Below, in pieces: positions 7,654 to 16,361 of a stretch of DNA of 55,778 nt; position 1 is the first letter of the stretch, and each line of letters opens with the position of its first letter. A program made the translations under genes and the position numbers. The stretch is taken from positions 1-55,778 of the forward strand of contig SLKI01000058.1 in the NCBI GenBank assembly GCA_007134695.1, in the 5' to 3' direction. Origin of the DNA: Balneolaceae bacterium (GTDB lineage: Bacteria; Bacteroidota; Rhodothermia; Balneolales; Balneolaceae). Under the pieces are notes generated by a model, which saw only the letters and a program-made list of their open reading frames with translations, made no database searches and was not told the origin of the DNA.

Positions 7654-8879
7654 GAACTCCTTCCCCCCTTCAGTGGCTTGGCGGAATCTATTCCATTCTG
7701 GTTTCGCTGTGGACACAAAAGAATCCCGTCCGGGTTATTCTGACTTCATTTCACGGCCGGGGATACAGGGGAAATACCCGGGTACTATACGAAGCTTTGC
7801 TCGATCATCCATATCTCGAACCTGTCTGGCTGAGTACCGATCACGAACTCGTACGAATATTGCGCAGCCGGTTCGGTGACAGGGCTGCTTATATCGCACA
7901 TTCTCCTGCCGGGATTCAGAAACTTGCTTCTGCCGGAACCATTCTTTTTACACACGGCACCAGCGATTACCCATTTCTCTTTTTGCCTCGGTCGTCGATC
8001 CGTATACAGACCTATCACGGATTACCGACCAAACGAGGGGAGTATCTTAGACCCGGTTCGGATCAGTCCCCCGGCTACCTCCACAGGAAAATTCTTGAAT
8101 ACCGTTTCCGCCCCATCTCCTATTTTCTTTCAACTTCTCCACTGGTCAGCCAGATTTTCTCATCACGATTCGGCCTCCGAGATGATCAATTGCTAGAAAC
8201 CGGCTTCCCTGCCTATGATCCGCTGATTCGGGAAAACCGGGGGAAAACAAAATTGTACAACCGGCTGAACAATCCGCCCCGCTTCGAACAGGTGATTCTC
8301 TATGCCCCCACCTATCGTAAACTGAAATGCACTCGATGGCTGCCTTTCGAAGACAGGAACCCGGATAAACTGGATCAATTTCTCGATCATCACAATTCTC
8401 TGCTGATCCTGCGGCCTCATCCTAACGACAAAATCCGCAAAAGCGGTTGGATCGATCAAAGTGACCGGATCATCATTGCAGACCACAGCAGATTCGAAGA
8501 TGTCAACCTTTTAATCGCAGCGTCGGATGTAATCCTGACCGATTACAGCAGCATCTTCCTGGAAGGGCTGCTCCGGGACATTCCACCCGTTTTTATTCCC
8601 TATGACCTGGATACCTACGAGCGGGGCACCCCACTGCCCTACGACGAGATGACACCAGGACCTCATGTAACCACCCAGGCGGAACTGCTGGATGCGATCG
8701 GCCAGGCGTTTATTCAGCCAGATAAAAACGCCGAGGATCGGGAACGGGTACGGGAGCAGTTCTTTTCGGTTGTCGACGACCAGTCGACCGAACGTCTTAT
8801 TCAATTTCTCGAGGAGCAATCGGGTTTTCAGAAACAGTCGTCCGAAAAACAGTTTGCGGAATCGGAGGACTCGATGTAG
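7650..8879 (+). CDS. CDP-glycerol glycerophosphotransferase family protein
   Basis: Likely transfers a phospho-alcohol from its CDP-activated form to a cell-surface glycan. From the ATG at 7650 the product is 409 aa. Family motifs are visible in order: QTYHGLPTKR (His-Gly of the active site), YAPTYRK, LRPHPND, and DVILTDYSSIFLEGL with PYDLDTYERG after it. These are the Glyphos_transf motifs of TagF-like enzymes. The ORF remains open upstream to 7533, but the ATGA overlap with the preceding gene and the lack of conserved residues upstream favour 7650. A short hydrophobic stretch near residues 8-18 may dock it to the membrane. Such enzymes build teichoic acids in Gram-positives; here a capsule or LPS decoration is more likely. 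Confidence 0.85.
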   Translation: MRTPSPLQWLGGIYSILVSLWTQKNPVRVILTSFHGRGYRGNTRVLYEALLDHPYLEPVWLSTDHELVRILRSRFGDRAAYIAHSPAGIQKLASAGTILFTHGTSDYPFLFLPRSSIRIQTYHGLPTKRGEYLRPGSDQSPGYLHRKILEYRFRPISYFLSTSPLVSQIFSSRFGLRDDQLLETGFPAYDPLIRENRGKTKLYNRLNNPPRFEQVILYAPTYRKLKCTRWLPFEDRNPDKLDQFLDHHNSLLILRPHPNDKIRKSGWIDQSDRIIIADHSRFEDVNLLIAASDVILTDYSSIFLEGLLRDIPPVFIPYDLDTYERGTPLPYDEMTPGPHVTTQAELLDAIGQAFIQPDKNAEDRERVREQFFSVVDDQSTERLIQFLEEQSGFQKQSSEKQFAESEDSM

Positions 8880-8978
8880 AAGAATTGTTTGATTCCTCTG
8901 CCTGGTCTCCCTGCCCGGGCCATCAGATTGATCTCTTTTGCCGAGCGAGAAGATTGATCTTCCTGACCGAGCCAAGCT

Positions 8979-9995
8979 CTATGAATTTGAACTTTCCCTA
9001 CCGGCAGCCTCCTTATCCTTGCCATCAAGATGGCTGTCGGCCAATGACTCCTGGCGAATGTTGCCTACTTCCTGCTGATCGGCCGAGGTAGTGAGCCACA
9101 GGAACAGAAGAAGGTTGGTCAATTTGTTCAATGCACTACTTACAAGCAGCATTCCGGCGACAGCAGCAGTTGTCATTTCAAAAACTCTGGAGAGTTCGAT
9201 GCCCGCCCATACAAAAAGCAGGTCCTTACTGGGGATCAGCGGGATGCGGTTGACCACAATAACGACTGCCAAAAATGTAAGCCAGACCGAAACCGGTGTA
9301 TTCGGTATCACTACCGCCCACTGCACTACAAGCAGCGCATGATGGATCAAGAACCGCGTCAAATAGATCGAAAAGATACGGATCGATTTTTTAAGAGAGA
9401 GCTGAAAGAACCAGGATCGAAATCGGTAGACAAGCAGAGAGACGGCGGCGGCAAGTACTATTCCGGCAAAAAAATAGAACAGATTGACGTTATCAAACAT
9501 CTCTCCAGCATCAATCCAGCCGGAAAAGATCAGAACCCCGACAAGTGCAATAGCAACCAGGTGTGAGGAGATCGCCGAAAGTATATTGTTATCACGAATA
9601 TGCTTCAGGATCTCCCGGCCGCTTCCCTTCATCCGTTTCTGACCCCAAACGGCCAGATAGAGTTCTCCCGAATAACCGAGAATTTCATCGTTGTATACCC
9701 GCTTTGTGAGAAACGCTTTAAAACCTTCCCAGGCCCGAAAATTCCATACCGTTCGATAGATAAAGATTTCAGCAACCGGCAGAGTGATAAAGAGTACAGC
9801 AAATAGAATGTAGAAGAGCGGCTGGGTCGGCAGAGAACGGAGTACTTCCATCCACCCTATTTCGAAGAGCTGGTAGACGATAATGCCGACAATGATAACG
9901 ACAACAGCCTGACGGATTCGCCGCCGAAAATGTTTATCTTCGGAACCCCGGGTAAATTGGTTCCAGCCCCTTTTCAGTTTGTCCAGAGACGACAC
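8979..9995 (-). CDS. Polytopic inner-membrane protein, possibly LPG-synthase-TM/flippase-like
   Basis: The 338-aa protein has about seven to eight hydrophobic segments (for example RQAVVVIIVGIIVYQLF, PLFYILFAVLFITLPVAEIF, LVAIALVGVLIFSGW, YFFAGIVLAAAVSLLVY, VWLTFLAVVIVVNRIPLIPS), a basic N-terminus and a charged C-terminal tail of about 35 residues. The layout, with NRIPLIPSKD in a late loop, resembles the LPG_synthase_TM/UPF0104 group of lipid or glycolipid transporters. I hold this only as a possibility. The start is GTG at 9995; no in-frame ATG is close. It converges on the glycerophosphotransferase gene with a 99-base gap, so a functional tie is uncertain. Confidence 0.6.
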   Translation of the reverse strand: MSSLDKLKRGWNQFTRGSEDKHFRRRIRQAVVVIIVGIIVYQLFEIGWMEVLRSLPTQPLFYILFAVLFITLPVAEIFIYRTVWNFRAWEGFKAFLTKRVYNDEILGYSGELYLAVWGQKRMKGSGREILKHIRDNNILSAISSHLVAIALVGVLIFSGWIDAGEMFDNVNLFYFFAGIVLAAAVSLLVYRFRSWFFQLSLKKSIRIFSIYLTRFLIHHALLVVQWAVVIPNTPVSVWLTFLAVVIVVNRIPLIPSKDLLFVWAGIELSRVFEMTTAAVAGMLLVSSALNKLTNLLLFLWLTTSADQQEVGNIRQESLADSHLDGKDKEAAGRESSNS

Positions 9996-10098
9996 GGGAG
10001 ATGTTTGAGTTTATCGTAAACAGGCCATCAAAACTACGTATCATTTTTCAATCTTCGATAAGGAAAAACGAATTGAGTGCATTATCCGTTATAAGACC

Positions 10099-11175
10099 AT
10101 GAAATTCACAAGAACTGTCAAAACTACGCTACTTCTTCTATTTTCAGCTGCCAGTTACCAGTTGGCACAAGGCCAGATCGTCAACCCAACAGGTGACGTT
10201 GAACAGTTGTCGGCCGACGATCTGTGGGCACAGACACTCGATGGACGCTATTTCAACGAGTTCTGGACTTATCAAATCTATCTGAACGACGGGTTGAAAC
10301 TGCATATCGTATTTCAGGCAGCTAATTTCGGAAGGATGAAATCTCCAGTAAGCGGGGTTCGGGTTACAGTGAACAACCTTGAGGGGCAGCTCTACCAGGT
10401 TCAGAGGGAGTACCCGATCGAGAGACTGGTTCAGGACCGGGAAACCTGGACTTTTCAGTTACACCCCGAACGCGAGGTCTGGTTCAAAGGAAAGCTTCCG
10501 GATGAGCATCAGGTCCGTATTTACACGTCGAAAGATGGGAACACATACGATATCGACCTCAAATTTGAACAGATTCAGCCCGGTGTACGCTGGGGAGACG
10601 GTATCTACCGGATCGGATCCGAAGAGATCGGAATTTTAACACATATCCCCTATGCCAAAGTGAGCGGGACTGTTGCGGTAAACGAGAAACGAATGGAGGT
10701 GAGGGGTACCGGATATATGGATCACACTTATCAGGATCAGATGACCTCCCGGATGATGAGCGGCGGTTACCGGTTTATACACCATCAGGATACTGACACA
10801 TGGGATCTTTACTTCCTGCTCTATCCTGATGAAAGCCGGGATGGAGAAGTGATCGGACACCATCTGTCCCGTAACAGCCGGTCGATCTCCATCAACGGTA
10901 TTGAACGCATTTCGGAGTCCGACCGCAGGTCGCTTTTTGGAGAATCAGTCCCGTCTACAGTCAGGCTTCACATGGAAAACGGAGAACAACAACGATTCGA
11001 GAGAGTAGAGGATGAAGAGAAATTCTCACTGTTACGAGAACTCGGTTCATTCTCACGAAGGATTGCTCGCTCATTTTTGGGGGGCGAAGTGATCGATTTT
11101 CGGGGTGAGGGTACAATTTACAAGCAAAATGAAAACAGTTTGCCGGTCGAATACAACCTGTTCAAGGTCAAATAG
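10099..11175 (+). CDS. Secreted CrtC/Svf1-like lipocalin-fold protein
   Basis: A 358-aa exported protein. The signal peptide (KTTLLLLFSAASYQLAQG) ends near residue 26. The mature part is rich in beta-strand patterns and has RGTGYMDHTYQDQ at about residues 203-215, the Gly-x-x-Asp-His signature of the CrtC/Svf1 family, whose members carry two lipocalin-like barrels and include carotenoid hydratase. FHL-like and YFLLYPDES stretches follow, as in the second half of that family. No carotenoid genes are nearby, so a hydratase role should not be assumed; binding or altering a hydrophobic ligand in the periplasm is plausible. It is a single gene, divergent from the membrane protein at 9995. Confidence 0.65.
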   Translation: MKFTRTVKTTLLLLFSAASYQLAQGQIVNPTGDVEQLSADDLWAQTLDGRYFNEFWTYQIYLNDGLKLHIVFQAANFGRMKSPVSGVRVTVNNLEGQLYQVQREYPIERLVQDRETWTFQLHPEREVWFKGKLPDEHQVRIYTSKDGNTYDIDLKFEQIQPGVRWGDGIYRIGSEEIGILTHIPYAKVSGTVAVNEKRMEVRGTGYMDHTYQDQMTSRMMSGGYRFIHHQDTDTWDLYFLLYPDESRDGEVIGHHLSRNSRSISINGIERISESDRRSLFGESVPSTVRLHMENGEQQRFERVEDEEKFSLLRELGSFSRRIARSFLGGEVIDFRGEGTIYKQNENSLPVEYNLFKVK

Positions 11176-11566
11176 TTTCATACCCTGTCCGAAGTACACT
11201 CAATACCCCATCCTTCGGCCTAAGAACTGTCTCCCAACCCTGCAGCCACACTAAACCTCTCTGCTCTTTATACACCTCTCTTCTTCTGATACCAGGCGTA
11301 AATAAAAACAGGTCCCGGGATTGTCCATCCCGAGACCCGATGCATTAGGTTTCAGAGTTGTAGTAGTAAGCGTTGATGAGTATGAGCGTGCTAGTAAGCC
11401 ATCATGGAAAAGAGACATTTACGTCACACACTACATAGACAAGAGACATGAGGAGGCCATTTGTTACAAAATTTTTTCAAAAAAATTCGAGCGCTTCATT
11501 TTTCCGCTTTAAATGCTATTATAAGGGCGATTTTACGTAAAAAAAATTCACCTAAATTTTCGCCAC
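11176..11566. other. 391-base gap with a REP-like hairpin
   Basis: GGTCCCGGGAT (11311-11321) and ATCCCGAGACC (11327-11337) form an 11-position stem with one mismatch around TGTCC. Read on the minus strand it is followed by TGTTTTTATT, so it would terminate leftward transcription, although no minus-strand gene lies there. A short open frame just after it encodes RPDALGFRVV, which recalls the C-terminal end of formylglycine-enzyme/C-type-lectin folds and may be a gene remnant. The last 100 bases before the amidohydrolase are strongly AT-rich (poly-T and poly-A runs) and probably hold its promoter. Confidence 0.4.
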
Positions 11567-13153
11567 ATGAACCGTTTTCTACCATTTTTGATCGTTTTTT
11601 TACTTACACCAGCACTTTTATGTGCGCAAATGCCGGATGCAGAGGAACGCTCAGAAGGTGAAGGGCCGTTCGACCGGTTAATTATTCGAGGTGTTAATAT
11701 GATCGACGGAACAGGTTCGCCCCTGTCCGGCCCGGTGGATATTGTCATTGAAGGCAACAGAATCGCCTCGATCCAGACTGTCGGCTGGCCGGGAGTGCCT
11801 ATCAATGAAAATCGACGACCTGAAGTAGGTGAAGAGGACAAGGTAATCGAAGCGGAGGGAATGTATGTTTTACCCGGGTTTTTTGATATGCACGCCCACA
11901 CCGGGGGCAGTTCGCAGGGCACCTGGCCCGAATATGTTTATAAATTGTGGCTGGCACATGGCATTACAACGGTACGTGAACCGGGCTCGGGAAATGGACT
12001 GCAGTGGACCGTACGGCACAAAGAGCGCAGCGAAAACAACGAGATTACTGCTCCTCGCAAATTTGCCTATATAACATTCGGGCGGGGACACGACGGCCCC
12101 ATCACCACCCCGGAGCAGGCTCGCAGTTGGGTGCGTATGATCCATGAACAGGGGGCCGACGGAATTAAATTTTTTGGCGCCCGGCCGGATATCTTCGAGG
12201 CAGCACTGGACGAGGCAAATCAACTGGGACTTGGTTCCATGGCACATCATGCACAAACGAGAGTCGTCTATGCTAATGTTCTGGATACTGCCAGAATGGG
12301 CTTGCAGGGCATGACCCACTGGTACGGGCTTCCGGAAGCACTCTTTACCGATCGCGTGATTCAGGACTACCCGCTCGACTACAACTATATGAATGAACAG
12401 CACCGCTTTGAAGAAGCAGGCCGGCTCTGGAAACAGGCAGCCGAACCCGGCAGCGAGCGCTGGTATGAAGTAATGGATGAACTTCTGGAGTTTGATTTTG
12501 AGATCAACCCTACCTTTACCATTTACGAAGCGAGCCGGGATCTGATGCGTGGGCGCCGTGCCGAATGGCATGAACGATATACCATTCCCTCTCTATGGGA
12601 CTTTTTCCAGCCCGACAGAAGAGCACATGGTTCCTATTGGTTTGATTGGGGGACTGAACAGGAGGTAGCCTGGAAAGAGAACTACCGGCTCTGGATGCAG
12701 TTTATCAATGAGTACAAGAACCGTGGTGGAACAGTCACAGTCGGCTCAGATGCAGGCTTTATCTACAAACTGTACGGTTTTGCCTATATCCGGGAACTGG
12801 AACTGCTTCGTGAAGCCGGCTTCCACCCGCTTGAAGTTTTCAGGTCTGCATCCCTGTCCGCTGCCGAAGTCCTTGGAGTAGATCATGAGCTGGGGACGAT
12901 CGAAGTGGGCAAGCTGGCGGATCTGATCCTGGTGGAAGAAAATCCGCTGAAGAATATGAAAGTGCTTTATGGTACCGGGGCTGTCCGGGTCGATGAGAAT
13001 AACAGGCCGGTTCGAGTGGGCAGTATCAAATATACGATCAAGGACGGAATTATTTACGATGCAAAACAATTACTGGAAGATGTAGAGAAGATGGTCCGGC
13101 AGGTGAAAGAGGAAGATAACTACCGAATCACCCAGCCAGGACTTGATTACTAA
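11567..13153 (+). CDS. Exported amidohydrolase (imidazolonepropionase-like)
   Basis: A metal-dependent hydrolase of the amidohydrolase superfamily that acts outside the cytoplasm. The 528-aa product starts with a signal peptide (MNRFLPFLIVFLLTPALLCA). The amidohydrolase sandwich then opens with GVNMIDGTGSPL. Metal and catalytic motifs are in place: FFDMHAHTGG (His-x-His), DGIKFFGARPD (the Lys that is often carboxylated), SMAHHAQT and MTHWYG (His ligands) and VGSDAGF (Asp). The end carries the family's ELGTIEVGKLADLIL. Related enzymes cleave amino-acid amides, dipeptides or cyclic amides. With the many exported peptidases in this window, a peptide-derived substrate is a reasonable inference. 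It is followed by a beta-barrel gene 20 bases downstream. Confidence 0.88.
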   Translation: MNRFLPFLIVFLLTPALLCAQMPDAEERSEGEGPFDRLIIRGVNMIDGTGSPLSGPVDIVIEGNRIASIQTVGWPGVPINENRRPEVGEEDKVIEAEGMYVLPGFFDMHAHTGGSSQGTWPEYVYKLWLAHGITTVREPGSGNGLQWTVRHKERSENNEITAPRKFAYITFGRGHDGPITTPEQARSWVRMIHEQGADGIKFFGARPDIFEAALDEANQLGLGSMAHHAQTRVVYANVLDTARMGLQGMTHWYGLPEALFTDRVIQDYPLDYNYMNEQHRFEEAGRLWKQAAEPGSERWYEVMDELLEFDFEINPTFTIYEASRDLMRGRRAEWHERYTIPSLWDFFQPDRRAHGSYWFDWGTEQEVAWKENYRLWMQFINEYKNRGGTVTVGSDAGFIYKLYGFAYIRELELLREAGFHPLEVFRSASLSAAEVLGVDHELGTIEVGKLADLILVEENPLKNMKVLYGTGAVRVDENNRPVRVGSIKYTIKDGIIYDAKQLLEDVEKMVRQVKEEDNYRITQPGLDY

Positions 13154-13173
13154 AACCAACCCTTTTGATCCTC

Positions 13174-13650
13174 ATGAAGAGTTTTATTGCTACTTTTCTT
13201 CTGGCCACCTCGCTGATCCTGGTCTCTCAAACGGCTCAAAGCCAGAATCGCGGATTTGGCCTTGGTGTGGCTGTTGGCGGCCCGGACGGGCTGAGCTATA
13301 AAAGCTTTGTCAGTGAAACGACAGCTTTTGCCGGACTGGTATCGTTTTCGATTTCCGACAACCGATCCACCTTTTACACGCACCTCGACTATCTGATTCA
13401 CAAATATTATGAAGATCTTGAATGGGATGTCGGTTACCTGCATTACTATTACGGAGGAGGTGTCGGATTTTTCTGGAGAGACCACGCTCCCGACGATGTT
13501 GTCTCCATCAGGCTTCCTGCCGGACTGGGATTCAACTTTACAGACGTCCCCTTTGACATCTATATTGAGCTGGCTCCCACAGTGGATGTCACCCCGGAGT
13601 TCAATCTCTACTTCAATGGCAACATGGGATTCCGTTACTTTTTTAACTGA
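13174..13650 (+). CDS. DUF3996 (BAPKO_0422)-like outer-membrane beta-barrel
   Basis: A 158-aa protein with signal peptide MKSFIATFLLATSLILVSQT cut near AQSQ. The mature part alternates hydrophobic and polar residues: GLGVAVGGPDGLSYKSF, TFYTHLDYLIH, YYYGGGVGFFW, IRLPAGLGFNF, PFDIYIELAPTVDV, and a final NGNMGFRYFFN ending in an aromatic residue. This order matches the small barrel family first named from Borrelia BAPKO_0422. An upstream TTG at 13165 would add three residues, but the ATG at 13174 directly begins the signal peptide. It is six bases from the dehydratase gene and may share its transcript. Its function is unknown. Confidence 0.72.
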   Translation: MKSFIATFLLATSLILVSQTAQSQNRGFGLGVAVGGPDGLSYKSFVSETTAFAGLVSFSISDNRSTFYTHLDYLIHKYYEDLEWDVGYLHYYYGGGVGFFWRDHAPDDVVSIRLPAGLGFNFTDVPFDIYIELAPTVDVTPEFNLYFNGNMGFRYFFN

Positions 13651-13656
13651 ATTTGA

Positions 13657-14610
13657 ATGAGCGACTTACCGACGTTTTCTGATATATTGACGGCTGAAAA
13701 ACGAATCAGGCCCTATATCCAGCGTACTCCGGTTTTCACTTCACGACAAGTGAACCGTAAAGCCGGGTGCAAGGTCTACTTCAAGTGTGAGCCGTTCCAG
13801 CGAGCCGGAGCGTTTAAATTCCGGGGCGCCTGTAATGCAATTTTTTCCTTGTCGGATGAAGAGGCTGAACGAGGTGTTGTAGCCCACTCTTCCGGAAACC
13901 ATGCGCAGGCTGTGAGCCTGGCAGCCTCACTGCGCGGAATCAACGCTCATGTTGTCATGCCCGAAAATGCACCGGCTGTAAAGATTGCCGGTGTGCGAAG
14001 CTACGGGGCCAATCTAACCTTTTGCAAGCCGACCCAGCAGTCTCGTGAAGAGACGGCGGCAGCCATTTCCGAAAAAACCGGAGCGATTCCTGTACATCCC
14101 TATAATCAGCATGAAACCATTGCCGGGCAAGGTACAGCGGCCCTCGAACTGATGAAGGAGATACCGGATCTTGATTTTATCGTTACTCCGGTCGGAGGCG
14201 GAGGAATGCTGAGCGGGGCAGCTATCACGGCCAACCAAATGAATGAGAAATGTCGGTCCTTCGGTGTGGAGCCGGAAGGTTCAGACGCAGCCCGTCGATC
14301 GCTGGAAGCGGATTCGCTGATTCGTGTAGACCAACCCGAAACAATTGCTGAAGGTTTGCGAGCTTCTCTGGGTGATCTGACATTTGCCGTAATTCGCCGC
14401 TATGCCGACCAGGTTGTAACCGTACCCGATTCATCCATCGTCCGGGATATGCGGTACATCTGGGAACGGATGAAGGTATTAACCGAGCCCTCATCGGCCG
14501 TAGTCGTCTCTGCCCTGTTCGATCAGAAGATCGACTGCAGCGGAAAAAAAGTGGGGGTTATCCTTACGGGAGGCAATGTCGACCTGGACAGCTTGCCGTG
14601 GCTTCGATAG
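13657..14610 (+). CDS. PLP-dependent threonine/serine dehydratase or serine racemase
   Basis: A fold-type II PLP enzyme that deaminates serine or threonine to the 2-oxo acid, or racemises serine. The 317-aa length fits the catalytic domain alone, with no C-terminal ACT domain, so no isoleucine feedback is expected. Lys54 in FKFRG binds PLP. SSGNHAQ (78-84) is the substrate loop, and VGGGGM is the glycine-rich phosphate cradle. VEPEGSDAARRSL has the acidic residues that bind a divalent metal in serine-racemase-like enzymes. The catabolic/racemase group fits better than biosynthetic IlvA. It sits downstream of the amidohydrolase and barrel genes, in line with amino-acid catabolism. Confidence 0.88.
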   Translation: MSDLPTFSDILTAEKRIRPYIQRTPVFTSRQVNRKAGCKVYFKCEPFQRAGAFKFRGACNAIFSLSDEEAERGVVAHSSGNHAQAVSLAASLRGINAHVVMPENAPAVKIAGVRSYGANLTFCKPTQQSREETAAAISEKTGAIPVHPYNQHETIAGQGTAALELMKEIPDLDFIVTPVGGGGMLSGAAITANQMNEKCRSFGVEPEGSDAARRSLEADSLIRVDQPETIAEGLRASLGDLTFAVIRRYADQVVTVPDSSIVRDMRYIWERMKVLTEPSSAVVVSALFDQKIDCSGKKVGVILTGGNVDLDSLPWLR

Positions 14611-14635
14611 TTGGCTGCCTGTACGAACCGTGCAG

Positions 14636-14732
14636 TGAAAAAGTACCAGGCGCTCGGCTAATACTGTCCTGGATGGGTATTTCGCCACCTGGCCAGAATT
14701 GCACCCCTATTCACAGTCTGGCGTACTTTTCA
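14636..14732. other. Long-range inverted repeat between convergent genes
   Basis: TGAAAAAGTAC (14636-14646) is complementary to GTACTTTTCA (14723-14732) apart from one extra A. The arms are about 75 bases apart and are flanked inside by CAG and CTG. The element fills the gap between the dehydratase and the convergent lipoprotein gene. It may act as a bidirectional transcription end or a small non-coding element. Evidence is limited to the pairing. Confidence 0.3.
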
Positions 14733-14739
14733 ACAGATA

Positions 14740-15222
14740 TTACTGCCAGTCTCCGAAATCGGGAAACTCACCATATTTGACGAGGTAGTATCCCTCCTCT
14801 TCTATCTCACTCGTCTCATCGAGTATATCTCCGTCACTGATCAACCTGAGAGTGAGAGGCGCTTCGTGGGATACGGAAGCCGATACCTGGTAGGCCTCAT
14901 ACTGGCCATTCTCAAGATCTTCAACCAGGCGGCCGTTTTCCGGGATGGTGTAACTTCCCAGGGTCTCGCCGGAAAATTCCATCGGGCCTGTCGACCAGCT
15001 GATGGCGATAAAAGCGGAAGTACCCGGCTCTCCTTCAATTTCGAATGCCAGGTCGCCATGAAGCGGGTCCACATCGTCGTCACCACCAAAAATGCCGCAT
15101 CCGGAGACCAGAAAAGCCAGGCCTACCAAGCCGGAAAACAGCACGTAAAATGGTGAATGGTTCCTGTTTGAGGATTCTGTTGCAGATGATTTATGATCGA
15201 AGGTCTTGTTTGGTTTAAGCAT
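14740..15222 (-). CDS. Lipoprotein of unknown function (GCGIFGGDDD type)
   Basis: A 160-aa predicted lipoprotein. The N-region is unusually long (about 25 polar residues) before the hydrophobic core YVLFSGLVGLAFLVSGC, with Cys42 as lipidation site. GIFGGDDDVDP follows; acidic residues next to the Cys are common in lipoproteins of this phylum. The rest has beta-type patterns (GDLAFEIEGEPGTSAFIAIS, ESYTIPENG-like) and no motif I recognise. It shares the GCGxxGxDDD start with the next gene upstream (15281-15997), which is in the same orientation with a 58-base gap, so the two probably form an operon. No function is assigned. Confidence 0.7.
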   Translation of the reverse strand: MLKPNKTFDHKSSATESSNRNHSPFYVLFSGLVGLAFLVSGCGIFGGDDDVDPLHGDLAFEIEGEPGTSAFIAISWSTGPMEFSGETLGSYTIPENGRLVEDLENGQYEAYQVSASVSHEAPLTLRLISDGDILDETSEIEEEGYYLVKYGEFPDFGDWQ

Positions 15223-15280
15223 AGGGTATATTTTTACTTCTCTGTTCTGTAAAATTGTATATTCGATTAAAAATAGGATG

Positions 15281-15997
15281 TCAGTTTAAAATCCGAAATG
15301 GGTCGGGCTTGATGCGTTCGATCTGATCGGCCGGACTCATGAGCACCGACTCCTCAGGCCATTCAACAACTTCCGACAACCCCTCTCCATCCTCGAATGA
15401 ACGTCCTGTATCGTTGGCGATAAAGACCTCATGGCCATTATTGTCAAGCATGAATAGAGCAAAATGCAAGTCGACGATTCCGTCTTCACTCAACACCCCC
15501 GAATAGAGAACCAGCTCTTCCGACTCGGCATTCTCCGCCTCGATAACGGTTTGAGTTCGTGCAAAAATGGTAAATGCATTACCATCTCCAACGATAAATG
15601 ATCCATCACCTGCTGTTACGGATCTGCCGCCGAACTGGTCGACATTGATCGTGTACTCATCCATATTTTGATTTGAAAACCTGACGGTCTGGTCTGCGAA
15701 CCGATGACCCGGCTCGGCAAAATCATCCGGTACGGTTGTAGCAATCATAATTAACGGACTAATAAAGTAGGCTTCATGTTCGGCAGGGATCTGCGGCGGA
15801 TTATCCCCGCGATGAATGGGCATTTCAAGCTCTTCTTCAAGAATATCAAGCTGCTCTTCGTCGAGAAATTCCCAGACGCCTTCAACTATGCCGTCTTCGA
15901 ACTGAACTCCATCATCGTCACTTCCCAACAGGCCGCAGCCGCCAAAAACAAGGGTTGTCCCCAAAATCAAGCAGAGGTAGCGTAATTGTTGATTCAT
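15281..15997 (-). CDS. Lipoprotein of unknown function (GCGLLGSDDD type)
   Basis: A 238-aa predicted lipoprotein. The signal peptide MNQQLRYLCLILGTTLVFGGC places the lipid on Cys21, followed by GLLGSDDDG. The body is acidic, with few basic residues and beta-rich patterns (VRFSNQNMDEYTIN, SFIVGDGNAFTIFART, LHFALFMLDNNGHEVFIAND). This suggests a solvent-exposed beta-sandwich. No enzymatic motif is visible. It precedes the shorter lipoprotein gene with a similar mature N-terminus; whether the two are true paralogs beyond that tag cannot be judged by eye. Confidence 0.7.
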   Translation of the reverse strand: MNQQLRYLCLILGTTLVFGGCGLLGSDDDGVQFEDGIVEGVWEFLDEEQLDILEEELEMPIHRGDNPPQIPAEHEAYFISPLIMIATTVPDDFAEPGHRFADQTVRFSNQNMDEYTINVDQFGGRSVTAGDGSFIVGDGNAFTIFARTQTVIEAENAESEELVLYSGVLSEDGIVDLHFALFMLDNNGHEVFIANDTGRSFEDGEGLSEVVEWPEESVLMSPADQIERIKPDPFRILN

Positions 15998-16361
15998 TGT
16001 TCTCTTTCTATATGTTAATAAACGATACGTCCTTCCCTGATCTATTGTTCAGCTGTTTTATGGGCCGGACAGGCAGGGTTCTTGACCGGGATGGTGGGTT
16101 ATTTGGACTCCCCGATGATCAACTTTTTTTGAACGATTCAAAAAAATACCCGTATCGTCAAGATTGTTATATCTCATGGAAGCTATAAAAAATCATCAAT
16201 AACAACAATTTAAACTCATTCATCTTACAGGTGGACCGTACAGCGTAATGAGAGCAGATGAATTGATTGTATATTTTTTACATTGTAACGGGTAACAAGT
16301 TACGGGATCGTCCAGCCGATCGGGCGTTTCCAAATCCATCACAATAAAAGTCAGACACGTT
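15998..16361. other. 364-base divergent intergenic region
   Basis: It separates the lipoprotein operon (minus) from the membrane-anchored protein at 16362 (plus) and must hold both promoters. It is AT-rich around 16160-16290, with TTGATTGTATATTTTTTAC near 16262. GTAAC at 16287 and again at 16293 with GTTAC at 16301 form a small repeat/inverted-repeat cluster. No gene is convincing here. Confidence 0.4.
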
